Shown: positions 62,460 to 64,000 of the stretch, in pieces
Layout: each line of letters begins with the position of its first letter
How positions within the stretch are numbered: position 1 is the stretch's first letter
Assembly (NCBI GenBank): GCA_021904315.1
Contig: CM038920.1
Location: 13,764,001-13,828,000, forward strand
Reading direction: 5' to 3'
DNA length: 64,000 bases
Origin: Sphagnum magellanicum
Lineage: Eukaryota; Streptophyta; Sphagnopsida; Sphagnales; Sphagnaceae
The notes under the pieces: generated by a model
What the model was told of the DNA's origin: nothing
What the model saw: the letters and a program-made list of their open reading frames with translations, nothing else
The model's database searches: none
Position numbers and translations under genes: made by a program

Positions 62460-64000
62460 TACATGGGCTATTATACCAATAGTTTCTCTGCTAAGGTATG
62501 TCTTTTCTCTAGTTTCCTTCCCTCTATGTCTGGTATAGCAATAAGGGCATACAAACTTGGTAGATTGGAGAGTCATGCATAAGGCCTTGATGTGCACCTG
62601 ACAATCGTCTTTCATGTCTATGACGACAGGTGCCTTTCTATGGGAAGTCTTCAGTAATTTGAAACCCATGTATACATACTTCACAAATTGAGAGTTCCAG
62701 CCAACCTGAGACAATGTGGCTCTGGCCAACAGTCTGCACATGCATCCGATTACATACTGCACAAGCAGGGCACAAATGACACAAGACCCATCATGGGGCG
62801 AACACTTTTGAGTACACGGATTCTGTAATTTGCATGGTCTGACCATATCTGGGTCCTATATCATGAAATGAGCTGAGAAAGATGAGTTGTTAGATTTAAA
62901 GGGAGAGGATCTTTGAGACTGACTCATTGAAAGGGATACGTGAGTTGGGGACTTCAAACCCTCATGTATGCCACACTTCAAATGCATGCAGAGACTGTTG
63001 CTGAGGCATACCTATCAATCCCTATGGAGGTGACAATCAATTACTCTTCCTATACTTTGATCTTTGCTAGACAAAAACCCTAAACCCCAGAGACATAAAC
63101 TAGAAAGTGTGCCAAACTTGTAAGAGCTGCTTCAAATACAATCAGCTTTTTTAAGCCACTGTTGGTTGTTTGTTCAGTATGTCCACAACTATATTTCCTA
63201 CAGGACACAGATTTTTTTATATGATGTTTTAACCTGAAAATTTGGGCCAATTATTATATACTTATGCACACCCACTGTTGGGAGCTGATAACGTCAGTGG
63301 GTTGTCATGGCCACTTGTGACTGCTATTTGTGATGAAGGTGATGGTCTGACACTTTGTGAGATATTTCTCATAAGGTTACGACTGCACTCTTTTCATGTT
63401 ACCTTATAAATTGTTGTGGAGATTTCTCTGCAATTTCATGAATGTAGAGAGGTGTATGCTGTGTAAATTTTCCCTCGAACCCCTTGTGAAGTAAACAGAA
63501 AAACAAACAAAATTCTTGCAATCAGTCAACATGCTGCATAATGAATCTTGTTGGCAGGAATATAATAAGATCAGGAAGGCATTCCCGACCCCAGTTTAAA
63601 TACCCCTCTGGAAACAGCACATTATCAAGACAAAAGTCTCATAGGAGTAGTTAGTCTGAGAGTTGGATCAAGGTGGGTGACCTACCCTCTGGAAGCAAAC
63701 CAGACTCTTGAGAATGCAAACCCAAAGGATGGAACACAAACCCATTTGGCAACCGCTGGAAAGGACACTTTGCCTCAAAGTTCACTCCTCAAAAGAGCTA
63801 CACCGAGATTATGACACTTGGTTGATAATCTGCCTCTTTCCTACTGAATTCCTGTTGAATCGATTTTTCCAGAAGAAAATCATTATTGACAAAACAAATA
63901 CCAGCCAACAAACCAAAACTCCACCCAATAACTTAAATTGCTTGGGGTTGGATGATCCATATTTTCAACTTCAAACTTGAAATTTCACAATAATTCCCCA
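62460..64000. other. FPA-like 3' flank and spacer
   Basis: No further gene recognised. The first few hundred bases are probably 3' UTR. Confidence 0.4.

Overview
The window looks like nuclear DNA of a streptophyte (a land plant or a charophyte alga). It holds a lycopene epsilon-cyclase with a plastid transit peptide, an FPA-type RRM/SPOC protein, a plant-type PP1 catalytic subunit, GT-AG introns throughout, and plant-type TTTAGGG telomere-like blocks. The long AT-rich spacers are filled with decayed transposons, foldback elements and degenerate tandem repeats. I could not place the species more closely.

Layout. 1-5 kb: degenerate satellite, AT-rich spacer and a short foldback. 5.0-9.1 kb (minus): an 11-exon LCYE gene with a pyrimidine-rich leader. 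9.4-29.5 kb: transposon-rich desert containing a 250-bp MITE, an 819-bp solo LTR, a hAT transposase relic, and a Ty1/copia retrotransposon (19,661-25,618, minus) with both LTRs, a target duplication and a primer-binding site; a second solo LTR is nested inside its reverse transcriptase. Tandem repeats, long hairpins and a GGTTCTTT-motif repeat field follow. 30.1-32.2 kb (plus): three-exon PP1 gene. 33.8-43.9 kb: dispersed repeats and AT-rich spacer. 43.9-46.6 kb (plus): nine-exon DUF1279/FAM210-like membrane protein. 49.9-53.8 kb (plus): divergent protein-kinase-like gene, followed at 56.1-57.4 kb by a broken tandem copy. 58.8-62.5 kb (plus): 3' two thirds of an FPA-like gene (half RRM, full RRM, SPOC, Gln-rich tail). 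62.5-64 kb: downstream sequence with no recognised gene.

The genes do not form a pathway: carotenoid synthesis, protein dephosphorylation, an organelle-type membrane protein, a putative kinase and RNA 3'-end processing are simply neighbours. Exon models were built by hand from splice sites, reading phase and family similarity; no alignment or database search was run. The points most worth checking are the kinase-like gene and its broken copy (which keeps an HRD loop where the intact copy has HGD), the stop-free 105-nt intron inside the PP1 catalytic domain, the missing 5' part of the FPA-like gene, and the initiator-tRNA-Met anticodon-loop primer site of the copia element.
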